In this document: piece by piece, positions 1 through 9,801 of the stretch
How positions within the stretch are numbered: position 1 is the first letter of the stretch
Layout: every line of letters begins with the position of its first letter
DNA from: Tatumella morbirosei
GTDB taxonomy: Bacteria; Pseudomonadota; Gammaproteobacteria; Enterobacterales; Enterobacteriaceae
Length of the DNA stretch: 64,000 nucleotides
Assembly (NCBI RefSeq): GCF_000757425.2
Contig: NZ_JPKR02000004.1
Location: 496,001-560,000, forward strand
Direction of reading: 5' to 3'
Notes under the pieces: generated by a model
Database searches by the model: none
What the model saw: the letters and a program-made list of their open reading frames with translations, nothing else
What the model was told of the DNA's origin: nothing
Made by a program: the position numbers and the translations under genes

Positions 1-2
1 TC

Positions 3-56
3 ATTATTGTTGCTGCACCGGGTGTCATGAGACTGATGGGACAAATGGGAAATTAA
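3..56 (+). CDS. 3' end of a TadC-like (GspF-family) inner-membrane protein, truncated by the window edge
   Basis: Only the last 17 codons and the TAA stop are present, in the frame that starts at base 3; the tail reads IIVAAPGVMRLMGQMGN. The sequence is too short to identify by itself. The call rests on position: in tad loci the order is tadB-tadC-tadD-tadE-tadF-tadG, and a tadD-like lipoprotein follows 4 bases later. It would be a GspF-type platform protein of the Flp pilus machine. Confidence 0.45.
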   Translation: MIVAAPGVMRLMGQMGN

Positions 57-60
57 TGAC

Positions 61-801
61 GTGAAAATGCTAAAACGGATAGCAACATCAGCAATGATAT
101 GTCTTCTGGCCGGTTGCAGTCAGCCTTCCACCACGGTAGCCGGTAAACGTTTTGCTCTGAATGAGGGAAAAGCAGACGAGCAACTATTGCTCAGGACCGG
201 GAACTACTCCGGGCTTATCAAAATGAAGCAGCAGGAACTGAAGAAAAATAATTCACCGGAGACCCGCTATCAGTTGGCGGAATATTATTATCTGTCAGGT
301 GATTTCAACTCTTCATTATTCCACCTGCAAAAATTACTGGCAGCAGGGGGCAGCCTGAAGGTGTATTTACTGGAGAGTAAAAACCTTAGTTCGTTAAAGA
401 AATATAAAGAAGCCCTCAGTTTTGTGGCAATGGCTTTGAACAAAAATAAAAATAATGGTGAGGCGCTGAACCTGAAAGGGGTTATTCAGGCTGAAATGGG
501 CGATCTTAAGGGGGCATTAGCCAGTTTTGAACTGGCACGCAATGCTTATTTCCAGGAAGAATCTGTGGTTAACAACATCGCCATGATTTATATCGTGCAA
601 AAACGTTATCACGAAGCGGTACAGATGCTGTTGCCGGTCTATCTCAGGGGCTACCGTAATCCTCAGCTGGAACATAACCTGGCCTTCGCACTGGTGAAAA
701 CCGGTGATTTACGCTACGCCAAAGAGATTATTAAGCGCGGCAACTATGCCAAAAACCCGGATATGCTGGTGGCGGATCTTTTCAGGGTAGAAAGTTTCTG
801 A
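61..801 (+). CDS. tadD: TadD-like TPR lipoprotein of the tad (Flp pilus) locus
   Basis: The 246-residue product opens with a lipoprotein signal peptide: basic start, hydrophobic stretch, then lipobox LAGC with the modified Cys near residue 19. Most of the remainder is TPR-like helical repeat (for example the stretch around ALNLKGVIQAEMGDLKGALA, roughly residues 130-150). TadD proteins are outer-membrane TPR lipoproteins that help assemble the tad secretin. The start is GTG at 61; an in-frame ATG at 67 would still keep the signal peptide. The stop overlaps the next start (TGATG), so translational coupling with tadE is likely. Family assignment is from the signal, the TPRs and the neighbours rather than from strong sequence identity. 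Confidence 0.75.
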   Translation: MKMLKRIATSAMICLLAGCSQPSTTVAGKRFALNEGKADEQLLLRTGNYSGLIKMKQQELKKNNSPETRYQLAEYYYLSGDFNSSLFHLQKLLAAGGSLKVYLLESKNLSSLKKYKEALSFVAMALNKNKNNGEALNLKGVIQAEMGDLKGALASFELARNAYFQEESVVNNIAMIYIVQKRYHEAVQMLLPVYLRGYRNPQLEHNLAFALVKTGDLRYAKEIIKRGNYAKNPDMLVADLFRVESF

Positions 802-1337
802 TGTTATTACCGGAGCAGGTTATGCGTACCATGATCAGAATGATAAAGCGTTTAGGGAACCGTGAACACGGATCGATCACCCTGGAATTTGCCTTTATAT
901 TTATTATTTTCGTCTTTTTTGTGTTTCTTATTTTTGAAGTCTGCCGGTATATGTATATCTCTGCCTCGGTAGATTTAACCTTAGCTGAAGCCGCAAGGAT
1001 CACATCGCGCTCAGAAGAAATCGTGGACTACCCTGATTTATTCGCCCGAACGGTGGATGAACAAAGTGATCTGTTATCGATGTTTATCGATCCTGATGAT
1101 TTCACCTTAAAAATTACCTATTGCAGCTCTGTCAGTGCTGCCATGACAGGAAATTGTAGCAGCGGTAGTGGCAGCAAATATCCGCTGGCGATTTACAGCG
1201 CAAGCTACCGCTACCAGCCGTTACTGTTTAGCTATGATGATGATGACAGCAGTATCAGCCAGCTTCTCACCAGCCTGAATAAGCCAATTAGCCGGCGGCT
1301 GGTCTATGTACAGGAATATGAACGGGGAGATCAGTGA
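801..1337 (+). CDS. tadE: TadE-like pseudopilin of the tad locus
   Basis: The 178-residue protein has the hallmark of TadE/TadF pseudopilins: a short basic leader ending in Gly, then SITLEFAFIF with a Glu at +5 and a long hydrophobic helix (about residues 27-52), followed by a soluble domain with two cysteines. In the family, prepilin peptidase cleaves after that Gly and the protein helps assemble Flp fibres. The ATG at 801 overlaps the tadD stop. A second ATG at 822, seven bases after GGAGCAGG, may be the true start and would shorten the leader by seven residues. Confidence 0.75.
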   Translation: MLLPEQVMRTMIRMIKRLGNREHGSITLEFAFIFIIFVFFVFLIFEVCRYMYISASVDLTLAEAARITSRSEEIVDYPDLFARTVDEQSDLLSMFIDPDDFTLKITYCSSVSAAMTGNCSSGSGSKYPLAIYSASYRYQPLLFSYDDDDSSISQLLTSLNKPISRRLVYVQEYERGDQ

Positions 1338-1338
1338 C

Positions 1339-1911
1339 ATGACATGGAAGAGAATGCTTTTACGGCAGGGAAGATCGGAGCAGGGTTCTGTCATCGTTGA
1401 AGCTGCTTTTATTTTTCCTTTGCTGGTCATACTGGGTTGTGGAGCGATGGATTATGGGTTCTGGCTGCTGACCCGCAGTAAAGCTGAGCGGATAACGGCG
1501 TCTCTGGCCGCAGTGATCCGCGAGCGAACCACCCTTTATGAAGGCCGTGAGACCTTAACCACCACCGATGTGAACCAGTTGGTGAGTCTGGCCAAATATA
1601 TGGCGAATGATAGTAGTGTCGATAAATTATGTGTACAGGTGGAAAGCCTGAGTTTTAAAAGCGTCACCACCACTCCTCAGGCCGATCAGTACCAAAAACT
1701 AACGGGCGGGGCCGCAAAATGCTCCCCCGGGGTGACGCCACTGACCAGTTACAGTGAACTCTCGCCGATGAGTATTCGTGGCCGATGGGTGCCGCTCTAT
1801 CAGGTGACACTGAGCGTCCCCGCCCCCAGGGGCAGTATCTCCGCTCTGCTGAATCACCTGGAAGCACTGCCTGAGACTATTACGGTGTCTAATATCGTGC
1901 TGGTACGCTAA
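1339..1911 (+). CDS. tadF: TadF-like pseudopilin of the tad locus
   Basis: The start at ATG 1339 (one base after the tadE TGA, with GGGGAGA eight bases upstream) gives a 190-residue protein. It has the TadE/F architecture: basic leader, cleavable Gly-Ser, VIVEAAFIFPLL with the conserved Glu, a hydrophobic helix, then an extracytoplasmic domain with two Cys (near residues 91 and 124), possibly disulfide-bonded. It is a minor pseudopilin expected to be processed by the prepilin peptidase. The frame is open upstream to 1306, but that extension lies inside tadE and has no ribosome site. Confidence 0.72.
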   Translation: MTWKRMLLRQGRSEQGSVIVEAAFIFPLLVILGCGAMDYGFWLLTRSKAERITASLAAVIRERTTLYEGRETLTTTDVNQLVSLAKYMANDSSVDKLCVQVESLSFKSVTTTPQADQYQKLTGGAAKCSPGVTPLTSYSELSPMSIRGRWVPLYQVTLSVPAPRGSISALLNHLEALPETITVSNIVLVR

Positions 1912-1924
1912 ACAGAGGCCGGAG

Positions 1925-2326
1925 ATGAAAAGAGGCTTCCACGCGCTGTTGATCGGTAGCTGTTGTTTATCGGTGGCCGTGGCAGCGACAGGTAAACGGA
2001 CGTCACCTGCGGCTCCTGTGGCAGGCAGAGCCCAGGCTATTATTTTTATCGACAGTAATACTCCCACTGATATTCGTATTAGCCGGGAGATAAATCATCA
2101 GTTGTATCTGAGTCCGACTCTGGCACGACGACTGGCAGTCACGCTGATAGACATTAATCCGGCAGGATTCAGTTTGACAGGGGCAGCAAGATATCTGAAA
2201 GACCCGGCGGGAATCTGGGTAGAGAAATACCGGCCGCCAGGGATACCGGCTCTGTTTTGTCTGCAAGGCACCCGCCAACAATTTTATAATCTAACTACAG
2301 CGGAAGACATACGGAAATGTTTATAA
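1925..2326 (+). CDS. Small exported protein of unknown function inserted in the tad operon
   Basis: 133 residues with an apparent signal peptide (hydrophobic core about residues 6-20 ending in VAVAA) and a compact domain of about 90 residues. That domain contains IIFIDSNTP, a Cys near residue 114 in ALFCLQG and a final Cys. The alternation of beta and alpha segments and PALFCLQG look loosely thioredoxin-like, but no CxxC is present and I do not recognise the family. It starts 13 bases after tadF and overlaps tadG by 10 bases, so it belongs to the operon. Most tad loci described do not have a gene here. Confidence 0.6.
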   Translation: MKRGFHALLIGSCCLSVAVAATGKRTSPAAPVAGRAQAIIFIDSNTPTDIRISREINHQLYLSPTLARRLAVTLIDINPAGFSLTGAARYLKDPAGIWVEKYRPPGIPALFCLQGTRQQFYNLTTAEDIRKCL

Positions 2327-4035
2327 AAAGGCTGAACTCTGTGCTACGCCGGTTCAGGAGTGAACGTGGCGTCATGATTATTCCTCTGGCGATTCTATTC
2401 CCTATATTATTCGGATTGATGGCCTTAGGCATTAACAGTGTCTCTATGCTGGCAAACAGGGCGCGTATGGCCGATGCGGTGTCAGAGGCAACCCTGGCAG
2501 TATCGACCGCTACCATGGCCAATGATAACCAGACGGTCAGCGGCCGGCAGGAGATAGAGAAAATGCGCGGCACCGTGGCATCGTGGATGAAATACTATTT
2601 TCCGTCGATGAAAAGCGCACCGGAAGTGGAATTCACCGTGATAGAAGGACAGCAACTCGCCAGCTCCGAGACCCGCTACACCTATTATAATGTTGATGTT
2701 GCCGTCACCTTACCGCAACTGTTCCTCTACCAGACAGTGACTGTAGATAAGACAGACTATACGCTGAGGGCAGGCAGGGGGCATGTGAACAAATATGTCT
2801 CGAAACCGGCCGATTATGTGTTTGTGGTCGATTTTTCCGGATCTCAACGGGGTCCCCGCCTCAATATTCTGAAGAGTGTGTTTGCTGAAATTACCGACTT
2901 CGTACTGAAAAACAGCCCGGGCTCGAAAATTGCCATCGTTCCCTTTAGTACCGGGGTGTCGGTGATTATGCCGGGAACCAATCAGCGTGGCGGGCAAAAC
3001 GTCGGATGTTCGGTGCTGTTTGTGCCCAACCCCGGGTGGGATATTAATTATGCGTTCTGGGGAGATAAGAACGTTTCCACCGCTTATGCGAACAGTCCGC
3101 TCAATACCCAAACTTACTATATGGACTATTACCGGTATAAATTTTATAAAAATTTTGTTGCTGCCTCTTCCCCGACCATTAAAGAAGCAGATATGCGCAA
3201 GCGCTGGTGCCGTCAGAACCCTACTAAGGGTGTCAAAGAGGGGCGGGTCGAATATTCCTGTTTTGATCCCCGGGATAAATACCCGGACCCGTCGGACCCC
3301 CGTAATCAGCTGGAAGATATTTTCAGTGATGAGTCTCTGAAGCTGATTAACAGTGAATATGCGAAGGCGGCCAGGGTCTATTCAAAGCAGATAACAACAT
3401 GGACTATTGAACACGATGCGGCGATCAATTATCCGGCCACACTGGAAAAAATGTTTGATAATGATGCCATTATTACCTTTCCGGTACTCTGGACAGCGAA
3501 TACATCATCTTATCGCCCTTACTACCAAATGTGTCAGCAGGTGGGCTGGTGGAAGTATACCACAGGCAATGACCTGACCAAACAGAGTGCCAGGTCGTGG
3601 CTGATACCGCTGACGGATTCACAGTCATTACTCGATCAGTTCCAGACGATGGATGCTTATGGCTATACCCATCTCTCGTCCGGGCTTATTCGCTCGGTTC
3701 CGGTCATGATGGAGGGCACCAACCGCCGTAAGGTATTTATTATGATGTCGGATGGTCAGGAGAGCGACCACCCGCAGATTACCACCGATAAATGGCTGAA
3801 AACCTATAAACTCTGTCAGAAGATTGAGGAGGGGTTTCTGTCCCGACCGAAAACTAATACCGGCAGCGTTGAGCTCTATTATATCTCCACCACCAATGCT
3901 ACAAAGTGGGTAAATTACTGGGCAGAAAACTGTACCGGCGTGGCTCGTTCCAAAACCGCGACTGAACGCGACGATTTAGTGAAGCTGATTAAGGGGATTA
4001 TTACCGATGAAACCGGCCATCTGGCGGTAGATTAA
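2317..4035 (+). CDS. tadG: TadG-like protein with von Willebrand factor A domain
   Basis: 572 residues: a cytoplasmic start, one membrane helix (about residues 21-45, MIIPLAILFPILFGLMALGI) with the TadE-like N-terminal signature typical of TadG, then a large extracytoplasmic region. A von Willebrand A fold is marked by the MIDAS-type motif VVDFSGSQ near residue 170 and a later MMSDGQES near residue 475. A long insert with several cysteines separates them. TadG is part of tad loci and is thought to act in pilus anchoring or assembly at the envelope. It closes the operon; a strong hairpin follows 24 bases later. Confidence 0.75.
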   Translation: MFIKRLNSVLRRFRSERGVMIIPLAILFPILFGLMALGINSVSMLANRARMADAVSEATLAVSTATMANDNQTVSGRQEIEKMRGTVASWMKYYFPSMKSAPEVEFTVIEGQQLASSETRYTYYNVDVAVTLPQLFLYQTVTVDKTDYTLRAGRGHVNKYVSKPADYVFVVDFSGSQRGPRLNILKSVFAEITDFVLKNSPGSKIAIVPFSTGVSVIMPGTNQRGGQNVGCSVLFVPNPGWDINYAFWGDKNVSTAYANSPLNTQTYYMDYYRYKFYKNFVAASSPTIKEADMRKRWCRQNPTKGVKEGRVEYSCFDPRDKYPDPSDPRNQLEDIFSDESLKLINSEYAKAARVYSKQITTWTIEHDAAINYPATLEKMFDNDAIITFPVLWTANTSSYRPYYQMCQQVGWWKYTTGNDLTKQSARSWLIPLTDSQSLLDQFQTMDAYGYTHLSSGLIRSVPVMMEGTNRRKVFIMMSDGQESDHPQITTDKWLKTYKLCQKIEEGFLSRPKTNTGSVELYYISTTNATKWVNYWAENCTGVARSKTATERDDLVKLIKGIITDETGHLAVD

Positions 4036-4059
4036 TTCACACGGGGAGTCTGAGGTTCG

Positions 4060-4096
4060 CCGGCGCCGCAGGATCAGACATGATCTGCGGCGCCGG
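4060..4096 (+). terminator. GC-rich hairpin closing the tad operon
   Basis: Nearly perfect inverted repeat: left arm 4060-4076 and right arm 4081-4096 pair over 16 bases with a single bulged G, around a 4-base loop. There is no T-run after it, so it is not a canonical intrinsic terminator. It may stop transcription weakly, protect the tad mRNA 3' end, or insulate queE. Confidence 0.4.
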
Positions 4097-4142
4097 ATCT
4101 GTAATAATAGCCGATTACTTAAACACGACTATTGAGCCAGTA

Positions 4143-4814
4143 ATGCAGTACCCGATTAACGAAATGTTTCAAACCCTTCAGGGCGAAGGCTTTTTCACCG
4201 GTGTACCGGCGATATTTATCCGTTTACAGGGTTGCCCCGTGGGCTGTGCCTGGTGTGATACCAAACATACCTGGGAAAAATTACCGGAGAATGCGGTCCC
4301 GGTAGGGGATATTCTGACCAAGACGGTCGAAAGTGATCAATGGGGCAATGCTGACGCTCTGACTATCCTGAAAATGATTGGCCAGCAGGGCTGGACTGCC
4401 CGCCATGTGGTAATTACCGGTGGAGAACCGGCGATTTATGATCTACGGCCACTGACGGAAGCGCTGGAAGCCTTTGGTTATCGTTGCCAGATAGAGACCA
4501 GCGGAACCCATCCGGTGCAGTGTTCGGAGGACACTTTTGTCACGGTTTCTCCGAAGGTTAATATGCGTGGTGGTTATGACGTTCTGACCCCGGCCTTGCT
4601 TCGTGCCGATGAAATTAAACACCCTGTGGCACGGCAGCGGGATATCGATGCGCTGGATGAATTGCTGGTCAATATTCAGGATGAGAAATCACGGGTTATT
4701 GCGTTGCAGCCCATCAGTTGTAAGCAGGATGCGACAGAGTTATGCATCAGTACCTGTATCGCCAGAAACTGGCGACTCTCTATGCAGACTCATAAATATC
4801 TGAATATTGCCTGA
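4143..4814 (+). CDS. queE: 7-carboxy-7-deazaguanine synthase (radical SAM)
   Basis: QueE converts 6-carboxytetrahydropterin to 7-carboxy-7-deazaguanine in the queuosine/preQ0 pathway, using SAM and a 4Fe-4S cluster. The cluster cysteines are visible in QGCPVGCAWCDT (near residues 31-38), preceded by the conserved MQYPINEMFQTLQGEG start. VITGGEPAIYD and SPKVNMRGG also match the family. The start at ATG 4143 gives 223 residues, the length of the E. coli enzyme; the frame is open upstream to 4080 but that part is not conserved. It converges with queD across a shared terminator. Confidence 0.96.
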   Translation: MQYPINEMFQTLQGEGFFTGVPAIFIRLQGCPVGCAWCDTKHTWEKLPENAVPVGDILTKTVESDQWGNADALTILKMIGQQGWTARHVVITGGEPAIYDLRPLTEALEAFGYRCQIETSGTHPVQCSEDTFVTVSPKVNMRGGYDVLTPALLRADEIKHPVARQRDIDALDELLVNIQDEKSRVIALQPISCKQDATELCISTCIARNWRLSMQTHKYLNIA

Positions 4815-4837
4815 CCGTCAGGCAGGCGGGAATACAT

Positions 4838-4859
4838 AGCGGATCACTCCTGATCCGCT
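4838..4859. terminator. Bidirectional hairpin between queE and queD
   Basis: Perfect 9-base arms (AGCGGATCA at 4838-4846, TGATCCGCT at 4851-4859) around a CTCC loop, in the 49-base gap between two convergent genes. It can end transcripts from both sides. There are no long T-runs. Confidence 0.6.
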
Positions 4860-4863
4860 GTGA

Positions 4864-5226
4864 TTATCCGCGATAGGTGCAGCCTGCGGTGCAGGTCTCT
4901 TTGATCATAACGGCACTCAGCAATGGCAACAGAGGTTTCATTTTCTGCCAAATCCAGATGGCCAGCACTTCACTGGTAGGATTTTCCAGCCCTTCGATTT
5001 CGTTCAGATAATGGTGATCGAGTTGTTCATACAGCGGTTTAAAGCGTGCTTTTAGCTCAGCAAAGTCCATGACCCAGCCGGTATGAGGATCCACTTCGCC
5101 GGTAATCTCCAGACGAACCAGGAATGAGTGGCCATGCAGGCGGCCACATTTGTGTCCATCCGGCACATGTGGCAGGTAGTGAGCGGCTTCAAACTGAAAT
5201 TCTTTGAATAATGTGGTGACTGACAT
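4864..5226 (-). CDS. queD: 6-carboxy-5,6,7,8-tetrahydropterin synthase
   Basis: QueD makes 6-carboxytetrahydropterin from 7,8-dihydroneopterin triphosphate, the step before QueE. The 120-residue product has the zinc-binding histidines of the PTPS fold: H in FEAAHYLP and the pair in LHGHSF, plus the catalytic Cys in [22 protein letters not shown] and the C-terminal CTAGCTYRG are family-typical. Its length is within one residue of E. coli QueD. It is convergent with queE, its functional partner. Confidence 0.95.
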   Translation of the reverse strand: MSVTTLFKEFQFEAAHYLPHVPDGHKCGRLHGHSFLVRLEITGEVDPHTGWVMDFAELKARFKPLYEQLDHHYLNEIEGLENPTSEVLAIWIWQKMKPLLPLLSAVMIKETCTAGCTYRG

Positions 5227-5379
5227 AATAGGTTCCAGGCGTTAAAGGCGCAGATTCTACCGCAAAACCCGTGTTATCTCACATTTTTCCCGGTAATTTT
5301 CCCCGGGGTCAGCATGATCAAGCTGGCGTCACCGGTCATTACTCTGCTTACCACTTTTTCTGGTTAATACTACCGATAA

Positions 5380-5400
5380 AACCATTTAGCTAATTTGGTT
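5380..5400 (+). promoter_or_regulatory. Candidate LysR-type (CysB) operator upstream of cysJ
   Basis: AACCA (5380-5384) and TGGTT (5396-5400) form an inverted repeat with an 11-base AT-rich spacer, about 100 bases upstream of cysJ. That is the geometry of LysR-family boxes. In enteric bacteria the cysJIH promoter is activated by the LysR-type regulator CysB with N-acetylserine, so this is the best candidate site in the 272-base gap. It is inferred from shape and position only; CysB sites are poorly conserved. Confidence 0.35.
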
Positions 5401-5498
5401 ATGTGATATGCATAAGCCGTCTTTAACGTGCATACTTTTGCCGTTAACCTTACAGTCTTTATTCCTTTTCCGCCGATGATACTGGAATCATAAACGCA

Positions 5499-7310
5499 AT
5501 GACCAATCAGGCTCCACAGCTTCCGCTCTCGGCGGAACAGCTGACACAACTACAAAAGACCACTCAGGATTTTTCCGTTACCCAGCTGGCCTGGCTTTCC
5601 GGCTATTTCTGGGGAAGAGTCAGTGGTGAAACCACGGCCCAGCCAGGCGCTACGGCACCGGCGGCTGCCAGCACTGTGAGTCAGGCTCCCGCAGTGACGG
5701 TCATTTCTGCTTCACAGACCGGGAATGCACGCCGGCTGGCAGAACAGTTACGGGATGATTTACTGGCCGCCGGGGTGACCGTCACTCTGGTCAATGCCGG
5801 AGATTACAAGTTTAAGCAGATCGGGCAGGAAAAATTGCTGCTGATCGTGACCTCGACTCAGGGGGAAGGTGAGCCCCCGGAAGAAGCCGTGGCGTTGCAT
5901 AAATTCCTGCTGTCGAAGAAAGCACCAAAATTCACCGGTACTGCTTTCGCGGTATTCGGTCTGGGTGATACTTCTTATGAGTTTTTCTGTAAGGCAGGGA
6001 AAGATTTTGACCAGCGGCTGGAAGAACTGGGGGCTGAACGTCTGCTGGCCCGGGCCGATGCGGATGTCGATTTCCAGTCCACCGCGGATCAGTGGCGTCA
6101 GGAGATTGTCGCCCTGCTGAAACAGCGTCTGCCGGCCTCCTCTGCGGTTGAGGTTTCACGGGCAGCCAGCGGGGCGACCGATGAGATTGACAGTACGCCA
6201 TACACCAAAGAACAACCCCTGGTCGCCTCGCTGTCGGTCAATCAGAAAATTACCGGCAATGATTCGGAAAAAGATATCCGCCATCTGGAGATTGATTTAG
6301 GCAGTTCCGGGTTGCGTTACCGTCCGGGTGATGCGTTGGGCATCTGGTATGAAAATGATCCTCAGCTGGTCGAAGAGCTGCTGGGACTGTTATGGCTGGA
6401 TGGATCACAGCAAGTCAGCCTGAAAGGGGAAACTCTTTCGCTCTCCACTGCTCTGCAACAGCATTTTGAACTGACGGTGAATACCCCGCAAATTGTCGAA
6501 AAGTATGCCCACCTGTCTGGCAACAGCGAATTACTGGCGCTGGTCAGTGATAAAGCGGCGTTACAGGCTTACGCACAGCAGTGGCCGATTGTGGATATGG
6601 TGCGGCACGCGCCTACCGAACTGCATGCGGAACAACTGACCGAACTGTTGCGTCCACTGACACCGCGTCTGTACTCCATCGCCTCTTCACAGGCCGAAAC
6701 AGAAGATGAAGTGCATATTACGGTGGGCGTCGTACGCTACGATATTGAAGGCCGTGCCCGCAGTGGCGGAGCTTCCGGTTTCCTTGCCGACCGTTTGCCG
6801 GAAGAGGGTGAGGTTCGGGTATTTATCGAACATAACGATAACTTCCGTTTGCCGGAAGACCCTGAAGCGCCGGTGATTATGATAGGCCCTGGCACCGGGA
6901 TTGCCCCCTTCCGTGCCTTTATCCAACAGCGTGACAATGATGCTGCCGGCGGTAAAAACTGGTTGTTCTTTGGCAACCCGCACTTTACGGAAGACTTCCT
7001 GTATCAGGTGGAATGGCAACGGTATGTCAAAGAGGGGCTGTTAACCCATATTGATCTGGCCTGGTCGCGTGACCAGCAACAGAAAGTCTACGTTCAGGAC
7101 AAACTGCGGGAGAAAGGGGCCGAGGTCTGGCGCTGGATTGCCGAAGGTGCACACCTGTATGTCTGCGGTGATGCCAGCCGGATGGCAAAAGATGTGGAAC
7201 AGGCGCTGGTGGATATCATTGCCGAATATGGACAGATGGACAGCGAATCAGCCGACGAATATTTGAGTGAGCTGCGCATAGCGCGCCGTTACCAGAGAGA
7301 TGTGTACTAA
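5499..7310 (+). CDS. cysJ: Sulfite reductase (NADPH) flavoprotein alpha subunit
   Basis: CysJ passes electrons from NADPH through FAD and FMN to the CysI hemoprotein, which reduces sulfite to sulfide. 603 residues in the usual order: flavodoxin-like FMN domain ([15 protein letters not shown] near residue 70, [12 protein letters not shown]), FAD-binding region (RLYSIASS near residue 388), NADPH-binding region ([12 protein letters not shown] near residue 463) and the conserved C-terminus RYQRDVY. It leads cysJIH; its TAA overlaps the cysI ATG by one base. The upstream gap should hold a CysB-dependent promoter. Confidence 0.97.
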   Translation: MTNQAPQLPLSAEQLTQLQKTTQDFSVTQLAWLSGYFWGRVSGETTAQPGATAPAAASTVSQAPAVTVISASQTGNARRLAEQLRDDLLAAGVTVTLVNAGDYKFKQIGQEKLLLIVTSTQGEGEPPEEAVALHKFLLSKKAPKFTGTAFAVFGLGDTSYEFFCKAGKDFDQRLEELGAERLLARADADVDFQSTADQWRQEIVALLKQRLPASSAVEVSRAASGATDEIDSTPYTKEQPLVASLSVNQKITGNDSEKDIRHLEIDLGSSGLRYRPGDALGIWYENDPQLVEELLGLLWLDGSQQVSLKGETLSLSTALQQHFELTVNTPQIVEKYAHLSGNSELLALVSDKAALQAYAQQWPIVDMVRHAPTELHAEQLTELLRPLTPRLYSIASSQAETEDEVHITVGVVRYDIEGRARSGGASGFLADRLPEEGEVRVFIEHNDNFRLPEDPEAPVIMIGPGTGIAPFRAFIQQRDNDAAGGKNWLFFGNPHFTEDFLYQVEWQRYVKEGLLTHIDLAWSRDQQQKVYVQDKLREKGAEVWRWIAEGAHLYVCGDASRMAKDVEQALVDIIAEYGQMDSESADEYLSELRIARRYQRDVY

Positions 7311-9022
7311 TGAGTAATAAAAATCCGGGTCCACTCGTGGTGGAAGGCAAGCTCGCCGATGCAGAGCGTCTTAAAAAAGAGAGCAATTATCTGCGTGGTA
7401 CGATTACTGACGATCTGACCGATGGTCTGACCGGTGGCTTTCGTGGTGATAACTTTCTGCTGATCCGTTTCCACGGAATGTATCAGCAGGATGACCGTGA
7501 TATTCGTGCCAGCCGTGCCGAACAGAAACTGGAACCACGCCATGCCATGATGCTGCGTTGCCGGTTGCCGGGCGGAATTATTACGCCTCAGCAATGGCTG
7601 GCGATCGACCGTTTTGCCAGCGACAAAACCATCTACGGCAGTATCCGGCTGACTAACCGCCAGACCTTCCAGTTTCACGGGATTCTGAAGAAAAATGTCA
7701 AACCGGCCCATCAGATGCTGCATGAAGTCGGGCTGGATGCATTAGCCACGGCCAATGACGTTAACCGTAACGTACTTTGTACCTCGAATCCGGTGGAATC
7801 GGAACTGCATCAGGAAGCTTATGAATGGGCGAAACGCCTGTCTGAGCATCTGTTACCCCAGACCCGTGCCTATGCAGAAATCTGGTGGGATCAGGAAAAG
7901 GTCGCCACCACTGATGAAGAACCGATTCTGGGGTCCACCTATCTGCCTCGTAAGTTCAAAACCACGGTGGTGATCCCACCGAATAACGATGTGGACCTGC
8001 ATGCCAATGATATGAACTTTGTGGCAGTGGCCGAAAATGGCAAGCTGATCGGTTTTAACCTGCTGTTAGGCGGCGGTCTGTCTATCGATCACGGCAATAA
8101 AGCCACCTATGCCCGCACCGCCAGCGAAATTGGTTTCCTGCCGCTGGATAAAACTCTGGAAGTTGCGGCGGCGGTGGTCACCACTCAGCGTGACTGGGGT
8201 AACCGTACCGATCGTAAAAATGCCAAAACCAAATACACCCTGGAACGTGTGGGTGTGGATGTGTTTAAGGCGGAAGTGGAGCGCCGTGCCGGCATCACTT
8301 TTGAAGCGATTCGCCCTTACGAATTTACCACCCGTGGCGACAGATTCGGCTGGATTAAAGGCATTGACGGCAAATGGCATCTGACGCTGTTTATCGAAAA
8401 TGGCCGTCTTCTGGACTCACCGCAACGGACGTTAAAGACCGGTGTTGCGGAAATTGCTAAGATTCATCAGGGCGATTTCCGGCTTACTGCTAACCAGAAC
8501 CTGATTGTCGCCGGTGTTCCGGAACAGCAAAAACAGGCGATTGAAGATCTGGCCCGTGCACATGGTTTAATGGAGTCGGTGACAGCTCAGCGCGAAAACT
8601 CCATGGCCTGTGTCGCTTTCCCGACCTGTCCGCTGGCCATGGCAGAAGCTGAGCGCTTCCTGCCGGCGTTTGTCGATGAAGTCGAAACCCTTATGGCCCG
8701 TCATGGGGTGGCAGAAGAGCACATTGTATTACGTGTCACTGGCTGTCCTAACGGATGTGGCAGGGCGCTGCTGGCAGAAGCGGGCTTAGTGGGTAAAGCG
8801 CCGGGTCGTTATAATCTGCATCTGGGCGGTAACCGGATTGGTACCCGTATTCCACGGATGTATCGTGAAAATATCACCCAACAGGAAATCCTGGCAGTAC
8901 TGGATGAACTGATTGGTCGCTGGGCGAAAGAACGTCAGCCTGATGAAGGTTTCGGTGACTTCGTGATCCGTGTCGGGGTAGTTAAACCGGTTCTGGATCC
9001 GGCCCGGGACTTCTGGGAATAA
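7310..9022 (+). CDS. cysI: Sulfite reductase (NADPH) hemoprotein beta subunit
   Basis: CysI carries siroheme coupled to a 4Fe-4S cluster and performs the six-electron reduction of sulfite to sulfide. 570 residues, the same as E. coli CysI. The four cluster-ligating cysteines are present in [10 protein letters not shown] (near 434-440) and [10 protein letters not shown] (near 479-483). Two ferredoxin-like sulfite/nitrite reductase repeats surround them (for example [19 protein letters not shown]). It is coupled to cysJ (one-base overlap) and followed 11 bases later by cysH with a GGAGGAAAC ribosome site. Confidence 0.97.
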   Translation: MSNKNPGPLVVEGKLADAERLKKESNYLRGTITDDLTDGLTGGFRGDNFLLIRFHGMYQQDDRDIRASRAEQKLEPRHAMMLRCRLPGGIITPQQWLAIDRFASDKTIYGSIRLTNRQTFQFHGILKKNVKPAHQMLHEVGLDALATANDVNRNVLCTSNPVESELHQEAYEWAKRLSEHLLPQTRAYAEIWWDQEKVATTDEEPILGSTYLPRKFKTTVVIPPNNDVDLHANDMNFVAVAENGKLIGFNLLLGGGLSIDHGNKATYARTASEIGFLPLDKTLEVAAAVVTTQRDWGNRTDRKNAKTKYTLERVGVDVFKAEVERRAGITFEAIRPYEFTTRGDRFGWIKGIDGKWHLTLFIENGRLLDSPQRTLKTGVAEIAKIHQGDFRLTANQNLIVAGVPEQQKQAIEDLARAHGLMESVTAQRENSMACVAFPTCPLAMAEAERFLPAFVDEVETLMARHGVAEEHIVLRVTGCPNGCGRALLAEAGLVGKAPGRYNLHLGGNRIGTRIPRMYRENITQQEILAVLDELIGRWAKERQPDEGFGDFVIRVGVVKPVLDPARDFWE

Positions 9023-9033
9023 CGGAGGAAACG

Positions 9034-9768
9034 ATGGCAGAGTTGCAGTTATCTGAACTGAATACGCTGGATAAGTCACAGCAACAACAGGCGCTGGCAG
9101 AAGTCAATCAGCATCTGGAAACCCTGAGTGCTGAACAACGGGTGGAATGGGGGCTGGCGAATCTGCCGGGTAATTTTGTACTCAGTTCCAGTTTCGGCAT
9201 TCAGGCTGCGGTTTGCCTGCATCTGGTGACCCGCCAGCAGCCGGATATTCCGGTCATTTTGACCGATACCGGCTATCTGTTTCCGGAAACCTATCAGTTT
9301 ATCGACCAGCTGACTTCTCAGTTACAACTGAATCTGCAGGTGTTCCGTGCGACAGAATCAGCCGCGTGGCAAGAAGCCCGTTACGGGAAACTGTGGGAAC
9401 AGGGCGTTGAGGGTATCGAAAAATACAATACCCTCAATAAAGTCGAACCGATGAACCGGGCCCTGGAAACGCTGCAGGCCGCCTCATGGTTTGCCGGTCT
9501 GCGTCGTGAACAATCCCAAAGTCGTGCCGGATTACCTGTGTTATCGGTACAGCGCGGGGTATTTAAGCTTTTGCCGATTATTGACTGGGATAACCGTCAG
9601 GTTTACCAGTACCTGAAACAACATGGGCTGCAATATCACCCGTTGTGGGATCAGGGGTATTTATCGGTAGGGGACACCCATACCACCCGTAAATGGGAAC
9701 CCGGTATGGCAGAAGAAGAAACCCGCTTTTTTGGTCTGAAGCGGGAGTGTGGCCTGCACGAAGGCTAA
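9034..9768 (+). CDS. cysH: Phosphoadenosine phosphosulfate (PAPS) reductase
   Basis: CysH reduces PAPS to sulfite and PAP using thioredoxin or glutaredoxin. The 244-residue protein has the adenine-nucleotide alpha-hydrolase fold ([16 protein letters not shown] as the PP-loop region near residue 50) and the C-terminal catalytic motif ECGLHEG with its Cys at about residue 239. There is no second CC pair, so it is the PAPS-type enzyme without an iron-sulfur cluster. It is the last gene of cysJIH. Confidence 0.96.
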   Translation: MAELQLSELNTLDKSQQQQALAEVNQHLETLSAEQRVEWGLANLPGNFVLSSSFGIQAAVCLHLVTRQQPDIPVILTDTGYLFPETYQFIDQLTSQLQLNLQVFRATESAAWQEARYGKLWEQGVEGIEKYNTLNKVEPMNRALETLQAASWFAGLRREQSQSRAGLPVLSVQRGVFKLLPIIDWDNRQVYQYLKQHGLQYHPLWDQGYLSVGDTHTTRKWEPGMAEEETRFFGLKRECGLHEG

Positions 9769-9772
9769 CCCA

Positions 9773-9801
9773 ACTGCCGCCGGTGTTTAGCCGGCGGTAG
9801 T
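9773..9801. terminator. Bidirectional hairpin between cysH and the iap-like gene
   Basis: Arms 9773-9783 and 9791-9801 pair over 11 bases with one G-T wobble, loop of about 7. It sits just after the cysH stop and overlaps the stop codon of the convergent gene on the minus strand, so both transcripts can end here. Confidence 0.6.
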
